Below, in pieces: positions 12,287 through 13,094 of a stretch of 13,094 nt of DNA. The translations under genes were made by a program, and so were the position numbers. Location of the stretch: the NCBI GenBank assembly GCA_045613165.1, contig JAZLAK010000048.1, forward strand, positions 1 to 13,094. Reading direction: 5' to 3'. This DNA is from UMGS1124 sp045613165 (GTDB taxonomy: Bacteria > Bacillota_I > Bacilli_A > RF39 > UBA660). Below the pieces are notes generated by a model that was not told the origin of the DNA, searched no databases, and worked only from the letters and a program-made list of their open reading frames with translations. Within the stretch, counting starts at the first letter, position 1, and the number at the start of each line of letters is the position of its first letter.

Positions 12287-13094
12287 AAACTACAATACTA
12301 GTTGCAATTCCCATTAATATTAAACTAATAGGAATAATATAATCATAATCTTCTGTGTTAGGAATTTCTATTACTATTTTTTCATTAGTCATAGTAGATT
12401 TAACAACTTCGCCATCTTCTAATATTTCAAAATACATTTTTTCAGTATTTAAAATATAATCTGGTGTAGCTGTTTCTTTTTCTATGATGTAATATTTCCC
12501 ATATTCTAAATCTTTAATAATTATATTTCCTTGTTCGTCAGTTCTACCACTAAATACTAGTTCATCATTAATTGTATAGATTTCAATTAATGTATTAGGA
12601 ATAGGATTACTAGTAGATAAATCTAATTTAGTAAATTCTAATGTTCCTTTAATTTTTTCATTAGGCATACTTACTTTTATGATTTCATCATTTTCACTAA
12701 CTTCAAAATATATTTTATCATTAAATAATTTATATGAAGTAGGTGCTTCAATTTCTACTATGTAGTATTTTCCATATTCAATATTTTCAATAACTAATGG
12801 TTCGTTATTAGTGATACCACTAAATATTAATTCATTAGTTTCTGCATTATATATTTCTATTTTTGCATTTTCTAATATTTCATTTGTAATACTATCAATT
12901 TTAATGAATTCTAAATCGCTTGTGATTTTATTATTAGTCATTGTAATTTCAGTAGTCTTATTATTTTCTAATTCAAAATATATTTTTTCAGTATTTAATA
13001 CATAACCCGTTGTAGCAGATTTTTCAATTATAAAGTATTCCATACCATTTATAATAGGAATATTATTTATGATAACTTTACCATCTTCTGATGT
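12255..13094 (-). CDS. SpaA/CnaB-repeat wall protein, 5' end outside window
   Basis: The C-terminal ~279 residues of a surface adhesin or pilin; the frame is open to the window edge, so the apparent ATG at 13043 is internal. It shows part of one and two complete SpaA-type prealbumin-like domains of about 80 residues (EFTKLD, then a GKYYI.E stretch, then MPNEKI or MTNEKI). The Lys in FIKID/FTKLD, the Glu in EIEAP/EKETAT and the Asn in TNEK/PNEK fit intramolecular Lys-Asn isopeptide bonds. The C-terminus has IPNTE, a hydrophobic helix (YIIPISLILMGIATSIVVY) and KNKKNR, a cell-wall-sorting signal in which the usual Gly of LPXTG is Glu. It is followed by, and overlaps, the sortase gene. Confidence 0.85.
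   Translation of the reverse strand, partial: TSEDGKVIINNIPIINGMEYFIIEKSATTGYVLNTEKIYFELENNKTTEITMTNNKITSDLEFIKIDSITNEILENAKIEIYNAETNELIFSGITNNEPLVIENIEYGKYYIVEIEAPTSYKLFNDKIYFEVSENDEIIKVSMPNEKIKGTLEFTKLDLSTSNPIPNTLIEIYTINDELVFSGRTDEQGNIIIKDLEYGKYYIIEKETATPDYILNTEKMYFEILEDGEVVKSTMTNEKIVIEIPNTEDYDYIIPISLILMGIATSIVVYDKIKNKKNR

Noticed and set aside
12811..13005. Plus-strand open frame of 64 codons
   Set aside because: It is antisense to the SpaA repeats, with no RBS and no plausible product.

Overview
The window comes from a very AT-rich, low-GC Gram-positive bacterium (Bacillota, in the broad Bacilli/Clostridia or RF39-like range). The evidence is a Gram-positive type IV secretion set, a SipW-type signal peptidase, a sortase, a SpaA-like wall protein and a BsaA/TasA-like matrix protein. 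Trp is encoded by TGG and the genes close under the standard code, so this is not a TGA=Trp Mollicute. Every supported gene is on the minus strand, so transcription runs from high to low coordinates. The best overall reading is part of a conjugative element (ICE or plasmid) carrying a surface-structure cargo. No integrase, replication protein or coupling ATPase (VirD4/TcpA) is visible, so ICE versus plasmid cannot be decided here.

Region 1 (13094 to 8952) is the surface module. In order of transcription it holds a SpaA/CnaB-repeat wall protein (N-terminus outside the window), a sortase, a BsaA/TasA-like matrix protein with a SipW-type signal, a SipW-type signal peptidase, and a secreted protein with three near-identical InlB/Listeria-Bacteroides-type repeats. 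It looks like a self-contained kit: substrates, the peptidase that cuts two of them, and the enzyme expected to anchor or polymerise the wall protein.

Region 2 (8933 to 2468) is the conjugation module. It holds two small proteins (one ribbon-helix-helix), a 296-aa conserved mobile-element protein, a VirB6-like membrane protein, a PrgI/VirB3-like protein, a G+C-rich terminator-like hairpin, a small unknown protein, the VirB4 ATPase and a membrane-anchored M23 peptidase (the VirB1-like wall hydrolase). Most genes here, plus the small RHH gene of region 4, use an unusual AAGGGGG or GGGGG ribosome-binding site. The surface module does not, which suggests the two modules have different histories.

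Region 3 (2467 to 2051) is about 420 bp without a gene. It is packed with palindromes, direct repeats, a terminator-like hairpin, a 12-bp-phased repeat and a perfect DnaA box. It sits directly upstream of the relaxosome genes and is the best candidate for the transfer origin (oriT).

Region 4 (2050 to 39) is the mobilisation operon: two ribbon-helix-helix proteins (one only 56 aa) and a MobP/MobL-type relaxase, with successive overlaps suggesting translational coupling. Together, the relaxosome would nick oriT, VirB4/VirB6/PrgI/M23 would form the mating channel, and the surface module could mediate adhesion or biofilm contact between cells. That last link is inference from co-location.
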